From contig NC_079498.1 of the NCBI RefSeq assembly GCF_030052815.1, forward strand, positions 89,304,273-89,368,272: 64,000 nt of DNA, written 5' to 3'. The stretch comes from Hevea brasiliensis. Taxonomy: Eukaryota; Streptophyta; Magnoliopsida; Malpighiales; Euphorbiaceae. The notes beneath the pieces are model-generated. The model was not told where the DNA came from, did not search any database, and worked only from the letters and a program-made list of their open reading frames with translations. Of the stretch, positions 1 through 11,699 are shown piece by piece. Position 1 is the first letter of the stretch. The number at the start of each line of letters is the position of its first letter. A program made the position numbers and the translations under genes.

Positions 1-2331
1 CAAGCTTTCCCATCATGGGCAAGAAGGTACCCAGCTCCTTTACAGAGTTGCCTTCCAAGTGCAAGAAGCTAGGCAAATTTTCTTTTTACAGTGCTTGGAT
101 TGACTACAGCACCAACATCAACCAATTTGACCACACCTTATTCATTTGGTGCCTGATCTATAAGTTCATTTTCTATCCCCCCTTTGGGTGTCCCTTTAGT
201 GAGTATCTACCATTAGCTTACTTTCTTACCATAAGCCAGCTCTGCACTCTTAGCACCATGTTATTAGCTTCTATTTTTCAGTTTATGTCTACCACAGTAT
301 CTGATGCACCACTGAGCAAGGTGAATGATGCTTTCTAGATTGTGCAGTTATGGTTATTCTCTTACTTTCCTAAGTTGTTAGACACTCCATCACTTTTTGT
401 TGATAGTGTCTTCAGTAAGAGACTTGCGTCCTTAACCTGTAACTGGGATAAAGGCTGAGGGTTGAAGTTCCTAGTTAAGTTACCTGCTCATGGCTTCACG
501 CCCTTTGATGATGCCCAGGCTCTTGAGCCTGTTGGCCTCCCTTCCTAGCTCATCCAGTCTAAGGCCTCTCTTTCTAATGACTCTGCCAGCCATTAAGCCT
601 CTATCACTACTATCCAGCACCTACATACTAGTACTACTTTTAGCACACATCTAGGCATAGTTAAGCCTAGACTTGAGCTATATATGCCTTCCTTCTAATG
701 CCGTTAGTTGGGTTTTATCCATAATATCCCTTTTGGCATCTTCATTCAAGCAAACTCTACCACAGGTACTAGGATTGCCCTGTCCTCTCCAGCAAATTTG
801 GTTCGTTACTACTACAAGCTAAAGCATTTATAGGATGTGTGCTAAATGATCCCTCTAAAGTCTATTGATCCTCTCTTTTCCACTTTTCAGAGCTAATGGT
901 CTTGTAGGTTCCATGAAGCTTTTGTTAGAACCCTATATATAAGTACTTGTTATTTTTATTCTTCTTGTCATATTTTACTTGTACCCTTCCTAACTTTTGC
1001 TTTTCCTTTTAGGTTATTTACCACACCGTCCTTCCACTGCCACTACACACAAGGCAACCTCTCTAAGTCTTTTGCCTCCTTCTAAGAAGTAGAAAGGCAA
1101 TCATTCTTAACTAAAGCCACCTCTAGCAAAGAAAATGAAGACACCTGCTAAGAAGTATAGGTCCAAGATTAGGAAGTCTGCTCCTCCTCATAAGAAGTAG
1201 CAAGAGAGTTCTTCTCTCTTTCCTACTAGGCATTCAGGCTGGCATGTTCCTAAGGCAAAAAAGCCTTAGGCCTCTCTTACTATACTAGTAGAAGTTTCAG
1301 ATACTAGTGCCGATTTAGAGACTTCTTTAGACACTAACACTGCTTCCATTAGGGATGCTTCCACTGAGCGATGTTCAGGGACACATAAGGAGGTATAGGG
1401 TACTGCCAGCACCTAGAGTGAGCATGCTACATAGGAAGGGGCCGATGTTAGAGAAGATGATCTTCCTAGTGATATTCCTTCCTTCACTTCCCTTGAGGTG
1501 TGTACTATTCTATTAATTGAAATTGTTTTTGTGACTTGAGCTTGTACTTACCTTACTTCCTGTTGGTACCTAATACTTCTGCTCCAGTGACTTCCTCTAC
1601 TCCTAGCTCCTTTATTGTCGCAAGCCATAGGGTTGCCACCTTAGTTGATATAATTGATCCTCTTTAGATCTTAACTCTTTCTTAGCTAGATTCTAAGGTA
1701 GCTCTTCTAGCTCTCATTTTGTAGCTAGGGCTTCTGAGACCGCAATCATAGTAGCTAAGAACTAACTATACTTCTTGCTATCTATAGATCTTGGTTCTCA
1801 CGTAACAGAGCAGAGGTCTTCACTGCTTTCAGCTTTGTCTACTTTGATTGTAGCAGGTGTATAGCTCTTGGATGCCTATGTAGAGGTTGCTAAAATCTTT
1901 CCTTCTTATGTAAAAAAGAGCCAGTCCTCTATATCACTTTTTACTTCCATCATTGCCTTTACCACTTGACATGCTGAGTTCAAGGAGCTTGTTCAAAAAG
2001 CTCATTTTTATATGGCCTAGGTTAGGGAGAGGGAGGACAAGGTAAAGGCCATTAGAGACAAAGTGGCTAGCCTCGAGGAGTAGATAGCTCATCTGAAGAT
2101 AGAGATCACAGAGTAAGGGACAGAGGAGGCCTCTCTTATGCAGCAAGAGGAGGACTTACTACTTGATCACATGATTGACAGAGACATGATCTTGTCAAGG
2201 AGGAGGCCTTGAGAGAGTTGATTGCACCTACAGAGGCTATGATCCAGGAGCACCAATCCTATTTAGAGTTCTTAGCTTCTTGCCAGAGTCGCTGGATAGC
2301 TCTTTGTGACTCTATCTCATCTCTCTTGTAG
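1..2331 (+). pseudogene. Decayed plant-mobile-domain (PMD) reading frame, antisense to Tat pol
   Basis: The open part (15-338, 107 codons) and its continuation past a TAG at 336-338 read like the plant mobile domain (aminotransferase-like, PF10536 type). There is a hydrophobic stretch around DHTLFIWCLIYKF, then the spaced LPLA and LLAS motifs, then a conserved IVQLW segment just after the stop. The 3' part (about 2005-2331) reads as a charged coiled coil, with pieces such as VREREDKVKAIRDKV and LMQQEEDLLLDH, and has a small frameshift near 2185. Many in-frame stops are TAG where Gln is expected, for example 2080-2082. Spliceosomal intron-like gaps may lie near 940-1012 and 1500-1590. The frame sits beside the 3' end of a Tat pol and runs opposite to it, which is where extra antisense ORFs of Tat elements are known to lie. 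The segment 2332-2629 is AT-rich spacer. The domain call is by eye. The locus is not functional. Confidence 0.6.
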
Positions 2332-2629
2332 ACATTTGATACCTAGTTTTTTTTTCAACCAGTACACTAATTTATCCTGTAGTACATTTATATATTTTTA
2401 TGATATCATTAATTTGGACAGCTATACTATGAATGATAAGCCATGTGTTAGCTCTATTTATTTATATATGTTGCAAGTGGCCCAAAAGCCAACTTTAATT
2501 ACAAAGTTTATCTTATCCGTATGTGATTACATTGAATATCTACCAGTTATGCCGACTTTAATTACATTGCTCTATGTAGGAATCCTATGCTAGCCATGGG
2601 GTTGGCTTTAATGAGGCTGTGGGTTAGCC

Positions 2630-3615
2630 TTAATTATTTCTTTTTTTTACTTTCTTGCATTTCCCACATAGTGAAAAAATATTTCTTCAGGTACTTGCCA
2701 TTGATTGACTTCTTATGTGGCTCTTTTTGCAAGACTTGCTAACCAATAAGCATTACCTTTAAGTACCCGGTGGGCTTAGAAGTGCCCTTCTCAATTTGGA
2801 GACCATTTGCCAAACTTCTTATCTTTGGCACCAACAGGTAACATAGTTTTTTAGACCATGTCTCCTTATTGAAAATTCTACCTTCAATCCTTTTATTGTA
2901 GATCCTTAACACTTTCTTCTTTTATGTAGCCATGTGACTAAATGCCTGCACACGCACTTCGTCTAAGTCCTCCAACTCCATGGCCATAGCCTGAGTGTAT
3001 TTATCTAGAGTGAGGACATTCTACAGAGCAACTCTAAGTGAAGGAACTACTACCTCTATGGGAAGCACTACATAATGCCCATAAGTTAAGGCAAAAGTGT
3101 TTGTTTATGTTGCATCTCACTTGGAGGTCTTGTATGGGCACAAGGTCTGTGATAAGAGTAGGTGCCACTCTTGGATTTTGGTCCATTATTTTCTCTAGTA
3201 TGCCACTCAAGACCTTATTGGATGCTTCTGCTTGCCTATTAGCTTGGGCATAGTATGGAGTTGAGGTAAACAACTTTATGTCGTAGTCTTTTATAAAGTC
3301 CCTCATATCCTGACCAATGAATATTGTTCCTTGGTCAGTTGTAATAGTTTGAGGGATTCCAAATCTGTGGATGATGTGCTCATTGATAAACTAAATCATG
3401 TCACTCTATTCCACCTTTCTTGTAGGTACTGCCTCCACCCACTTGGTGAAGTAATTTGTAGCAACAATAATGAAAGTATGGCCAATTGAAGATGCTGGAT
3501 GAATTTTACCTATAAGGTTGATAGCCCAACCTCTGACTGGCCATGGCTTAAGGATATGGTGCATCTCTTTTCTAGTCTTCTCTTTACTGCACCATATATT
3601 TAACACTATTGGCAA
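2630..3615 (-). pseudogene. Tat-type Ty3/gypsy integrase and pol C-terminus, broken
   Basis: Reading the minus strand from 3615 down, the segment starts with PWPVRGWAINLIGKIHPASS and YFTKWVEAVPTRKVE, the integrase catalytic core with its first acidic residue changed (usual form ends in MDLIG). A second piece at 3306-3034 has DYDIKLFTSTPYYAQANRQAE, the end of the core with the final Glu present. The C-terminal piece ends near 2660 in EPHKKSINGKYLKKY followed by FTMW, a typical end of Tat polyproteins. Stops and frameshifts separate the pieces. Integrase joins element DNA to the chromosome, and this copy cannot make one. The order (RT to the right, integrase to the left) fits a minus-strand Ty3/gypsy element. 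Confidence 0.85.
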
Positions 3616-3786
3616 CCCTTGGCATCAGTTATGTAATTCTTAAAGATCTTCGGCTAGTAATAGCTATGTCTCCTGATGAGCCATCTTATCTTGATACCTA
3701 CCTTGTGTGCTTAACAGATCCTTTCATGCACTTGTTGCATAACTCTTATAGCCTTATGAAAACCAAGGCACCTGAGCAATAAGCCA

Positions 3787-4607
3787 TCAAAGCCCTTTTA
3801 GAAAAGCTCTTTCAAGCAACAAGCAGATTATGGCTTGGACCTTGGTGCATTGATGTACTTTAGCTGATGGAGACTCCAGGTACCTCTTTAGTAGGGTTCT
3901 CCAGTCATCTGTGATAACCAGGTCAGTATTAGATAAATGAATGGGTATACCTCTTTCTTTTATGGAAGGATACTTCTTCGTTCTCACTAGAATCACCCTA
4001 TGTGTTAGCTCCTCGGACATCCTTAAATTAAAAGCTAGTTAAGCTAACTCATTAGCTTCCTAATTAGCTTTTCTTAGCACATGTGTGAAAGAGACTTCCT
4101 TTAAGTAGTTTAGAATTTATACAGCATTAGCAAAATAAGGAGCAAGGGAGAAACTACCACACTTGTATTCTCCAGTAAGCTACTTAATAATCAGTTAAGA
4201 ATCACCCATGATGTGTACCTCTTCTGCTCCTAATTCTTTAAGGATTTCCAGGTCGATAATCAATGCTTCATGCTTGGCCTAGTTATTAATACACTAAAAC
4301 TCCATACTAAAGGAAAGAGTTGTCCTGGTGCTAGTAGGTGAGACAATAATGATCTAACACCTTTTGAGGTCTCAGTACTGGAACCATTGAACCATAAGGA
4401 CTATGGTGCTTCCTCAGTATTATAGACATTTAGCCCTTGCTCCCTCGAGTTCATTGTCTCCAGACATGGGTGGTCAACTAAGAATTCTACAAGTATCTGT
4501 CCCTTCACAGCTTTCTGAAGGAAATAAATTAAGGTAAATTCTGATAAAGCTAATAACCACTTCCCAATTCTTCTAGTAATCAGTGGTCTAGATAATATAT
4601 TGTTCAT
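3787..4607 (-). pseudogene. Tat-type Ty3/gypsy RNase H region, broken
   Basis: The piece at 4607-4401 reads PLITRRIGKWLLALSEFTL and KAVKGQILVEFLVDHPCL, matching the linker between RT-associated RNase H and the second (archaeal-like) RNase H that is characteristic of the Tat/Ogre lineage. The piece at 4020-3787 is the region before integrase (LVITDDWRTLLKRYLESP). Between them, about 4030-4390, the RNase H core is readable only in fragments with several stops. RNase H would degrade the RNA strand of the RNA-DNA hybrid during reverse transcription. Lineage assignment is by motif memory. Confidence 0.7.
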
Positions 4608-4979
4608 TAAATCTGTCTATAAGACTACATATAGCCTGGAACCTATCAAGTAATGTTTTAACTATATACAGGACAAATACAAAGCTAAATAAAGTTTCTA
4701 AATTAGAGAATACCTAGTATTTGTATCTGTCAGGTTCCAGCTTAAGTACTATATTACCTGCTCATGCCCTAATTGGTTGTCTTGTGCCAGCAGACATTCA
4801 ACAAAATCCAAGGTGGTAGACAAATAAAGCTTTAATGGATCACCATAACTTGGAGGAATAAGTACTAGTGGCCTAGTGAGATGCTCCTTGATTTTGTCAA
4901 AGGCCTACTGATGCTTGTCTTCCCATCTGTACTCATTCTCCTGCCTAAGTCTCAACAGGTTAGAAAATTCTTTTACTTC

Positions 4980-6062
4980 ACCTATAAGATTAAATAAAAA
5001 TCTTCTTAAGCAATTTATATGCCCTAAAAACCTCTGTAGCTGTTTCTCAGTCTGGAGTGGCTTTGCTTCCTGTATGGCTTTGGTTTTGTTTTAATCCATT
5101 TCTATTCCTCTTTGATGTACTAGGAAACCTAAGAAGTTTCTAGCTTTGACCACATTTGAGAGGATTATCTTCAATTAATGTTGCCTCATTCTTTAAAAGC
5201 TCTTCCTCAAATGCTCTACGTGTTCATCCGACCTCTTGGACTTCACTACTATATTGTCAATATAGACTTCCATGAAATGCCCCCACATATCATGAAATAT
5301 TGCATTCATGTCCCTCTAGTAAGCCACTCTTGCATTCTCCAAATCGAAAGGTATAACCAACCACTCAAATGTCCCAATGGAATGTGGACACTTGAAGGCG
5401 GTCTTTAACACATCTTCTGGAGCAATGAAGATTTGATTGTAACCTGAGAAACCATCAAGAAAGGACAACAGTTCATTTTTAGCTGTAGCATCAATATGCA
5501 TATCTACAATCAACATCACATACATGTCCTTTGGCATTGCAACATTTAGGTCCCTAAAATCAATATAGACCCATAACTTTCCATTCTTCTTAACCATAAG
5601 TACAATGTTAAGTAGCCATCGACTATACATGGTCAGTCTGATGAATCCTATTTTTAAGAGCTTGTCTATCTTTTCTTTCACCTTCAAGATTACCTCTCTT
5701 AACATTCTTCTAGGTGCCCGGCGATGAGGTCTATACTCAAGTTTGATTGGTAACCTATGCTCCACCAAGCTTCTCTGAAGATCGGGCATCTCATGGTAAT
5801 CCCGAGCAAAACAATATTTGTATTGATGAAGCAAAGACATTATTTCTTATTTTATGTCTTTCCTTATCAGAGAACTAATATAAGTTACCCGTGGTGCCTC
5901 TAGTGGATCCTGCACACCAGTTGCTATGTCATCAAGCTTTGCAAGTGCTAGGTCTAGGTCCAAAAGTTGCAATTCTCTTAGTACTTCCTCCCCTGGTTCT
6001 TCCTTAGATATGACTTTGGCTCCTTTAACCTCTAGGGTCTCTTTTATCTTCATTATGTCAAG
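4980..6062 (-). pseudogene. Tat-type Ty3/gypsy reverse transcriptase, broken
   Basis: The longest open part (5840-5316, 174 codons) contains YIDFRDLNVAMPKDMYVM, LLSFLDGFSGYNQIFIAPED and KTAFKCPHSIGTFEWLVIPF, which are RT motifs of Tat-type Ty3/gypsy elements. The next segment holds the active-site motif as YIDN at 5253-5264: the second catalytic Asp is Asn, a G-to-A change on the coding strand. Later RT and thumb motifs continue to about 4980 with stops. The right-hand piece 6053-5847 (acidic, EEPGEEVLRELQLLDLDLAL) is the protease-RT linker. The frame is then cut at 6069 by the copia solo LTR. Confidence 0.88.
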
Positions 6063-6069
6063 GAGCTGT

Positions 6070-8147
6070 TGTTAGTAGTATGCCCTAGAGCATATTATTT
6101 AGTATGTATCTTGTACATGTTTTATTAATAAAAAGGCATTTTCACTTTTTCGTTTACATAACATATTTATGTGTAATAGAAAAGGTCCATTGATATTTTA
6201 TTAGAAATTCTATTCTTAAGTTGTTAAGAATATGAGTGACAGTATTTCTAGCACAAAGTATCATAAATTGGTTCACAATCGAGGATACTTCACAATAAGG
6301 ACATGACTTATCTAGAAAAATTATAATCATGTATGCTCCCAAGTTATTTATATGAGATGTAAATAAGATGAAATGGTGAGTCTCATGCCATATAACAAAC
6401 ATGATAGGCACTTATGCATGATAAATAGGCAGAACTAGTGACACTTATGATAAGCACGTGGGGTTTACTCTTGTCAATGCATTGTTATAAATCATATTAG
6501 TGCATATAATCTTTAGAATTGAGATAACATAGTTATCTTGTATATAGGTGGTTTGAGTTTGATACTGCTTTCATACTTGTACTGTGTATGGGTATATGGG
6601 CATGTGTTGGCTCCTACTAGTTATATATGGAGGTAGGTGTTGATCAAGATGGAATCTGTTACCCTAAGTAAATAGGGATAAAATCCTATGTTCATTTAAT
6701 TATTCTTGATGTTTCAAGTTCCTGGCCAGGATAGACAAATTTAATCAGAAAAGAGTTTCTGATGAGAAAATCTTTTTAATCAAGAATTGGAATTAAAAGA
6801 TAACATAATATTCATAGCAAATGGGGTTTGACATAAACCATGACTCCAACTCGAATTGAGATTTTGTAACAGAGAGATTCTAGTGCATAGCAACATATGA
6901 TTATAGGTTCATTTGAGGCATTCCTTATTACTAATTGGGTGGCCATGGCATGCTATGCTAGGTGTTAACCATGGTCTATGAGGTGCCTAAAATGATTTAG
7001 AGAAATCATTTATGGTAAGAAAGAGTTCTAATGATATTAAGAGTTAATATCATATCTCATTGCCAATTAGTGATGAGCCTAGTGAGTCACACACATACAT
7101 AAGTAATCACCAAGCTAAATGTGATTTAATTAATTAATTAAAGAGTTTAATTGATTAATTAAATAAGTTTGATTTGCAATGAGATTGCATAGTCTCTAGC
7201 ATGGCTTGAAACCAAATCTAGGTTATTGGATGTATAGTATAAGTTAAATTTATATTTAAAGTGTTTAAGTATGAATTTAATTGTGAGAAATTAATTAATA
7301 GAGATTAATTAATTAATTTATATTTGATATAAATTGATTAAAAGAGGAGAAATAATTATTTTGGGTTCAGAACTCAAAATTACAACACAAGGGTAATTTG
7401 GTCATTTCACAGGGTGACATAAAGCACCATGAGATGGTGACACATAGCATCATGGTTTGTCATTTGTCTTCCTATCATCCAAGATGATCAAAGTCAAGAT
7501 TAAGTCTAGCTTTGACACTTGGCTTAATGTGATTAGGTCTATTAAAATTAAGATGCAATCAGGTGATGACATGTGACAAGGGTTTTAAGTGATGACCTGA
7601 TTATATAATGTGATGTTATGAGAAAATAAAAATCAGTCACTCTTCTTATTTTTCCTCAAGTGTGCCGCCACCTCTATGTTCTCCTCTCTTCTTCTTCTTC
7701 TCTTATCAATTCAAAAAGAATTACCCAAATTCTTTTGAATTAAAATTGTTAGAAATTGTTTCTAGTGTCCTATATACATCTACAACCTCTCTAAAGGCAA
7801 ATTCCTAATCAAGGGGCTGCCATTGATGATCTTGGTATGGACAAACTAGAGGGACAACATTTGGGGTTCGAGGTGCTTCACAAAGGTACCAATCACATCT
7901 ACAGTGTATCAAAAGATTAGTGCACATATTCTTGTATCAATCTAGGGTTATAATGAATTAATTTGTTAATTCTAAAATCTTAAATGGCAAATGTAGATCC
8001 TAATACATATTAAAAGTGTTTTAATATGCAATTGAACATTGAAATCAATTAGGTACATAATGAATCTTGCATGAGGCATGAGACCCTAGAAGAAAATTTT
8101 TAAATTCAATGTTCTAATCTAATAATTTTCATGCTTCCGCTCCTTCA
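6070..8147 (+). mobile_element. Solo LTR of a Ty1/copia family, 2,078 bp
   Basis: The sequence begins TGTTAGTAGTATGCCC and ends CCGCTCCTTCA, so it has TG...CA termini. It is flanked on both sides by the perfect 5-bp target duplication GCTGT (6065-6069 and 8148-8152). The same LTR occurs at both ends of the copia element at 54.7-62.8 kb. No copia coding sequence lies next to this copy, so it is a solo LTR left by LTR-LTR recombination. A TATA-like TTATATAAT lies near 7600, followed by a CT-rich stretch at 7680-7705. This is the longest of the three LTR copies here and the best reference for the family. Confidence 0.95.
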
Positions 8148-8152
8148 GCTGT

Positions 8153-8270
8153 TGCATCTATATATGACAGCTACAGCTACTGCCAACTCTTTCTGAGTAT
8201 GCTTGCTACTCATCATGGAGCTCTTCAACTAAGGGCTCCTTCATCAACCACAGGTGAGGCACGATTGTAA
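8153..8270 (-). repeat. Continuation of the Tat-type element beyond the solo LTR
   Basis: When the solo LTR and one GCTGT copy are removed, the sequence flows from the protease-RT linker into this segment. No protein motif is recognisable here and the boundary with the next LTR is approximate. The upstream gag of the Tat element was not found. Confidence 0.35.
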
Positions 8271-9846
8271 GTGACTTTTAATACATTTGTATTACATAGA
8301 TATTTTTAATCACATTTATACAGCATTTCATAGCATTTAGATAGGTAATTTCATGCACAATCACCAAATTCATTAACTTTTGTGGATTTCATCACTCTGC
8401 ACTAAATTATATGTTTTCTGCATATTTTCAAATGTTTAGAGCAAGTTCCAAAGCATAGGAGTAAAGAAGGAAGCTTGAAAAAAATCAAAAAGAGGAGATT
8501 GTTGCTGATACATAGTACACGAGTCATGTAAACATACCACAGACCCATGTAACCTGCTGCCAGGAGAAAACCAAAGAAGTCAAAGAAGAAACACAGTACA
8601 CAGACCGTGTAACACAACTAGTGTAACCTATGGAGACCCGTGTAAGATTTTGCCTGCCAAAGGTTGAAGAGTTCTTGGAAGAACAATAGAACACTGGCCG
8701 TGTAATTGGACCCGTGTAACTAGCCGAGGCCTATGCAACCTTTTGCGCTGACACAAGATGCAACCTTCTAGCTCCAGTAAGTTACACGGCCTTTGGCCGT
8801 GTATCAGCCGACAGCTAGTTTCTTGATTTGGTTTCAGCTCCAGTTTTTATAGAGAGAAAAAACTTCTAATGCTTTTGGGACTTTAAAAAACTAACCCTAG
8901 ACATTGAATATAAATAGAAGCAGTAAAAAACGTAGAAGAGAATCTGGATATACACATCTTCATACGTCTTCATCATTCTCTCCAAGTCGTCTTGAAGAAT
9001 AGTGCATTAGCATTAAGGAGGAGTCTTGAGCCAAAGTTCCACAAGTTCAAAGCTATAAATTCTCTTCGGTTCTTTTGTTCTATTTCTTTAGGCTGCTTTT
9101 ATGTTCTTTTATTTCATTTTTATTATGTTTGCTAAACTCACCATGAGTGAGTAATTTCTTTATTCTAGAATTAGGAGAGTAACACTTGTAATCATTATTA
9201 TGGATAAATATTGAGTCTTATTTATTGGATTTAAGTTTTGTTCTTTGATTTAATTTTTTGTGTTCCTTATGCATGCTATGTGTTGGTACTCACCTAGCTA
9301 TGTTCTAAGATATTAATTAAAGAACTGAAAGGTGAAGATTGGTATTAAAAAATCAGGATTTTGAACCTAGAAAATCTGACCTAGAGATAGGCTGATGATC
9401 TTTGTGGAGTTCCATAATTAATCATAGATCTTAAAGGGTTTTTATTAGGACTAATCACCAATGAAAGTAGGGTTTAACTCTAATAAAAAACACACCTTAG
9501 GTGCCTTGAGAGAGGACCTAGAATATCTTAGGATTAATTTCCATCAAAGCAACGATCCTCAATCCAATGAATGAACAAGATTAAATCCATAATAAGGTTA
9601 AAGTGTGAAATCTTAATTCTTGAATTGTTTTAATAGATTGTCTCATTTTAAATTCATTATCCTTCTAGTCTTTAGCATTCAAAATAGATCAGTTTCACTC
9701 CTCCATTTTATTCGGTAGCTTAGACAGTCAAAATTGTTGTGTAGTTTGATACTTGCTAATTAAATTCCTCGTGAGACGATACTCTACTTACTACTTTATT
9801 ACTTGTTAGTGAATCTTGCACTTGCGGGATTGAAAAACCAGCAAAC
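8271..9846 (+). repeat. 5' LTR of an Athila-type Ty3/gypsy element (start approximate)
   Basis: This non-coding block lies directly before an Athila-style primer-binding site and gag. Its start is uncertain. Between 8510 and 8810 it carries many scattered short words of the type CCCGTGTAAC or ACACGG, plus a perfect 8-bp-arm palindrome, ACACGGCC-TTT-GGCCGTGT, near 8784-8802. It lacks meaningful ORFs. The matching 3' LTR is not in the window, so the LTR call rests on position and on the PBS that follows. Confidence 0.55.
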
Positions 9847-9848
9847 AA

Positions 9849-9871
9849 GTTTTTGACGCTGTTGCCAGGGA
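9849..9871 (+). other. Primer-binding-site region of the Athila-type element
   Basis: The sequence TTTTTGACGCTGTTGCCAGGGA matches the conserved plant gypsy motif TTTTTGGCGCCGTTGCCGGGGA apart from three transitions. It marks the end of the 5' LTR and the start of minus-strand DNA synthesis. Confidence 0.75.
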
Positions 9872-9993
9872 ATTTATTTCTAGTAATATTAAGCGATAGG
9901 CAATTTAGCTAATTTAGGCATTTACATTTACTATTTAAATTTATTTAATTTGTTTTCATTCTTTTACTTTCTCTCAGGTATTTGGTTTGGTAC

Positions 9994-11669
9994 ATGACCA
10001 GAATAAAACCGGAGGAAGAAATTTTGGACTTAGACCTCGAGATATATAGGACTCTGAGAACCATCAGGAGAGAAAGAAGACACCAAGAACAAGATCAAGG
10101 AAATTTAGAAGCTCCTGTCATGGCCAACAACAATAACTAACCAAGACCTTTGAGGGCTTATGGAGCCCCATCTATCCAAGGATTCTAGCCCAGTGTTACA
10201 AGACCCACAGTGGAGGCCAACAATTTTGAACTAAGACCGGCATGGCTCCAGATGATCCAACAGACCCAGTTTGGAGGTTCACCTAGAGAAGATCCACACT
10301 ACCACCTCCAGTGCTTTTTTGCCCTATGTGACATATTCAAGATGAATGGAGTCTCTGATCAAGCCATAAGACTCAAAGCATTCCCATTCTCCCTTCGAGA
10401 TAGAGCAAGGAAGTGGTTACTCTTTCAACCAGCTAGAACATTCACCACTTGGGAAGACCTCTCGCAAGCTTTTCTAGCAAGGTATTTTCCATCTGCAAAA
10501 ATTGCAAAACTGAAGGTTGACCTCAACACCTTTAGGCAAAAGGAAGGTGAATCACTCTATGACACATGGGAGAGATATAAAGATCGATAGAGGGAATGTC
10601 CACACCATGGCATAGAGGATTGACTCCTAGTTCAGAATTTCTATAATGGGCTACTGCCCTCTACAAGGAGCATAGTAGATTCAGCTGCAGAAGGAGACCT
10701 GATGAAGAAAACAGTAACACAAGCTCTTGAACTTCTAGAGAGGGTTGCCTATCATAACTATGAGTGGACAAATGAAAGGGGGGATACAAGAAGAATAATA
10801 GGGATCTTGAAAGTGGACGCCCTAAGCATGATAAATGCTCAATTTGACCAGTTCACCAAAAGGCTTAACAGAATGCAAGCCAATGCTATAGGGATGAACA
10901 ACCAATATTGCGACAGCTGTGGAGGAGGGTGTATGACTTCAGAATCAATAACTTCAATAAGCCCTCTATAGAACAGCTAAACTATGAGAATAATGGAGGA
11001 AACTTCAATCAGAGGTAGGTTAACAATCTATATTCAAACACTTGCAACTCTCGACGGAGAAACCACCCTAACTTCTCATGGTCTAACTCACAGAATCAGC
11101 CAATGAACAAATAGAGAAGGTACAAACCACCAGCACCCCCATGTTTTCAGAATAGAGGATAAAACCTTTCACAGCCACCACCACCTTCTCAACCTCAATA
11201 GCCTGAACCAAAGTTGACTATAGAATCCATGATGGAACGCTTCTTAGCAACCCAACAATAGCAGAATGAAATGATAAAGCAGTTAGCTTCCAGAATAGAC
11301 CAACTAGCCACCCTCAATAAGATGCTTGAAAACCAAATTGCTTAATAGGCAAGTTCTTCAAATAAGGCTGCTGGTAAACTGCCAAGTCAACTAAAAATGA
11401 ACCCAAAAGAGCACTATAAGGCAGCTACCTTGAGGAGTGGCAAAACATTAGAAAAGCAACCGTTATATGAAAAATCAACTAAGAAAACCTCTGATGAATC
11501 TAATAACCAAACAAAGGAGAAGGAGAAAGAAGCTAAAAAGGAACAGGAAGAGGAAACAAAGAAAAAGAAGAAGCTACCAGAGCCATATCAACCTCCTCTT
11601 CCTTTTCCCCAGATATTCCAGAAGGCTAAACTGGATAAACAGTTTGGCAAGTTTTTAGAGTTTTTATAA
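9994..11669 (+). pseudogene. Athila-type Ty3/gypsy gag, broken
   Basis: The reading frame begins at ATG 9994 (MTRIKPEEEILDLDL). It contains a Retrotrans_gag domain in 10210-10590, with FELRPAWLQMIQQTQFGGS, KAFPFSLRDRARKWL and FLARYFPSAK as recognisable blocks. It continues to 10971 through LERVAYHNYEW. In-frame stops lie near 10138, 10186, 10588 and 10621. A frameshift follows, and a Lys/Glu-rich segment (11397-11669, ending PYQPPLPFPQIFQKAKLDKQ) leads into the protease. Gag would form the intracellular particle, and this copy cannot. Confidence 0.88.
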
Positions 11670-11699
11670 AAACTCTACATTAACATTCCCTTCACTGAA

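Noticed and set aside
1934..2146. 70-codon minus-strand ORF
   Set aside because: It is antisense to the coiled-coil end of the PMD-like frame and has no recognisable motif.
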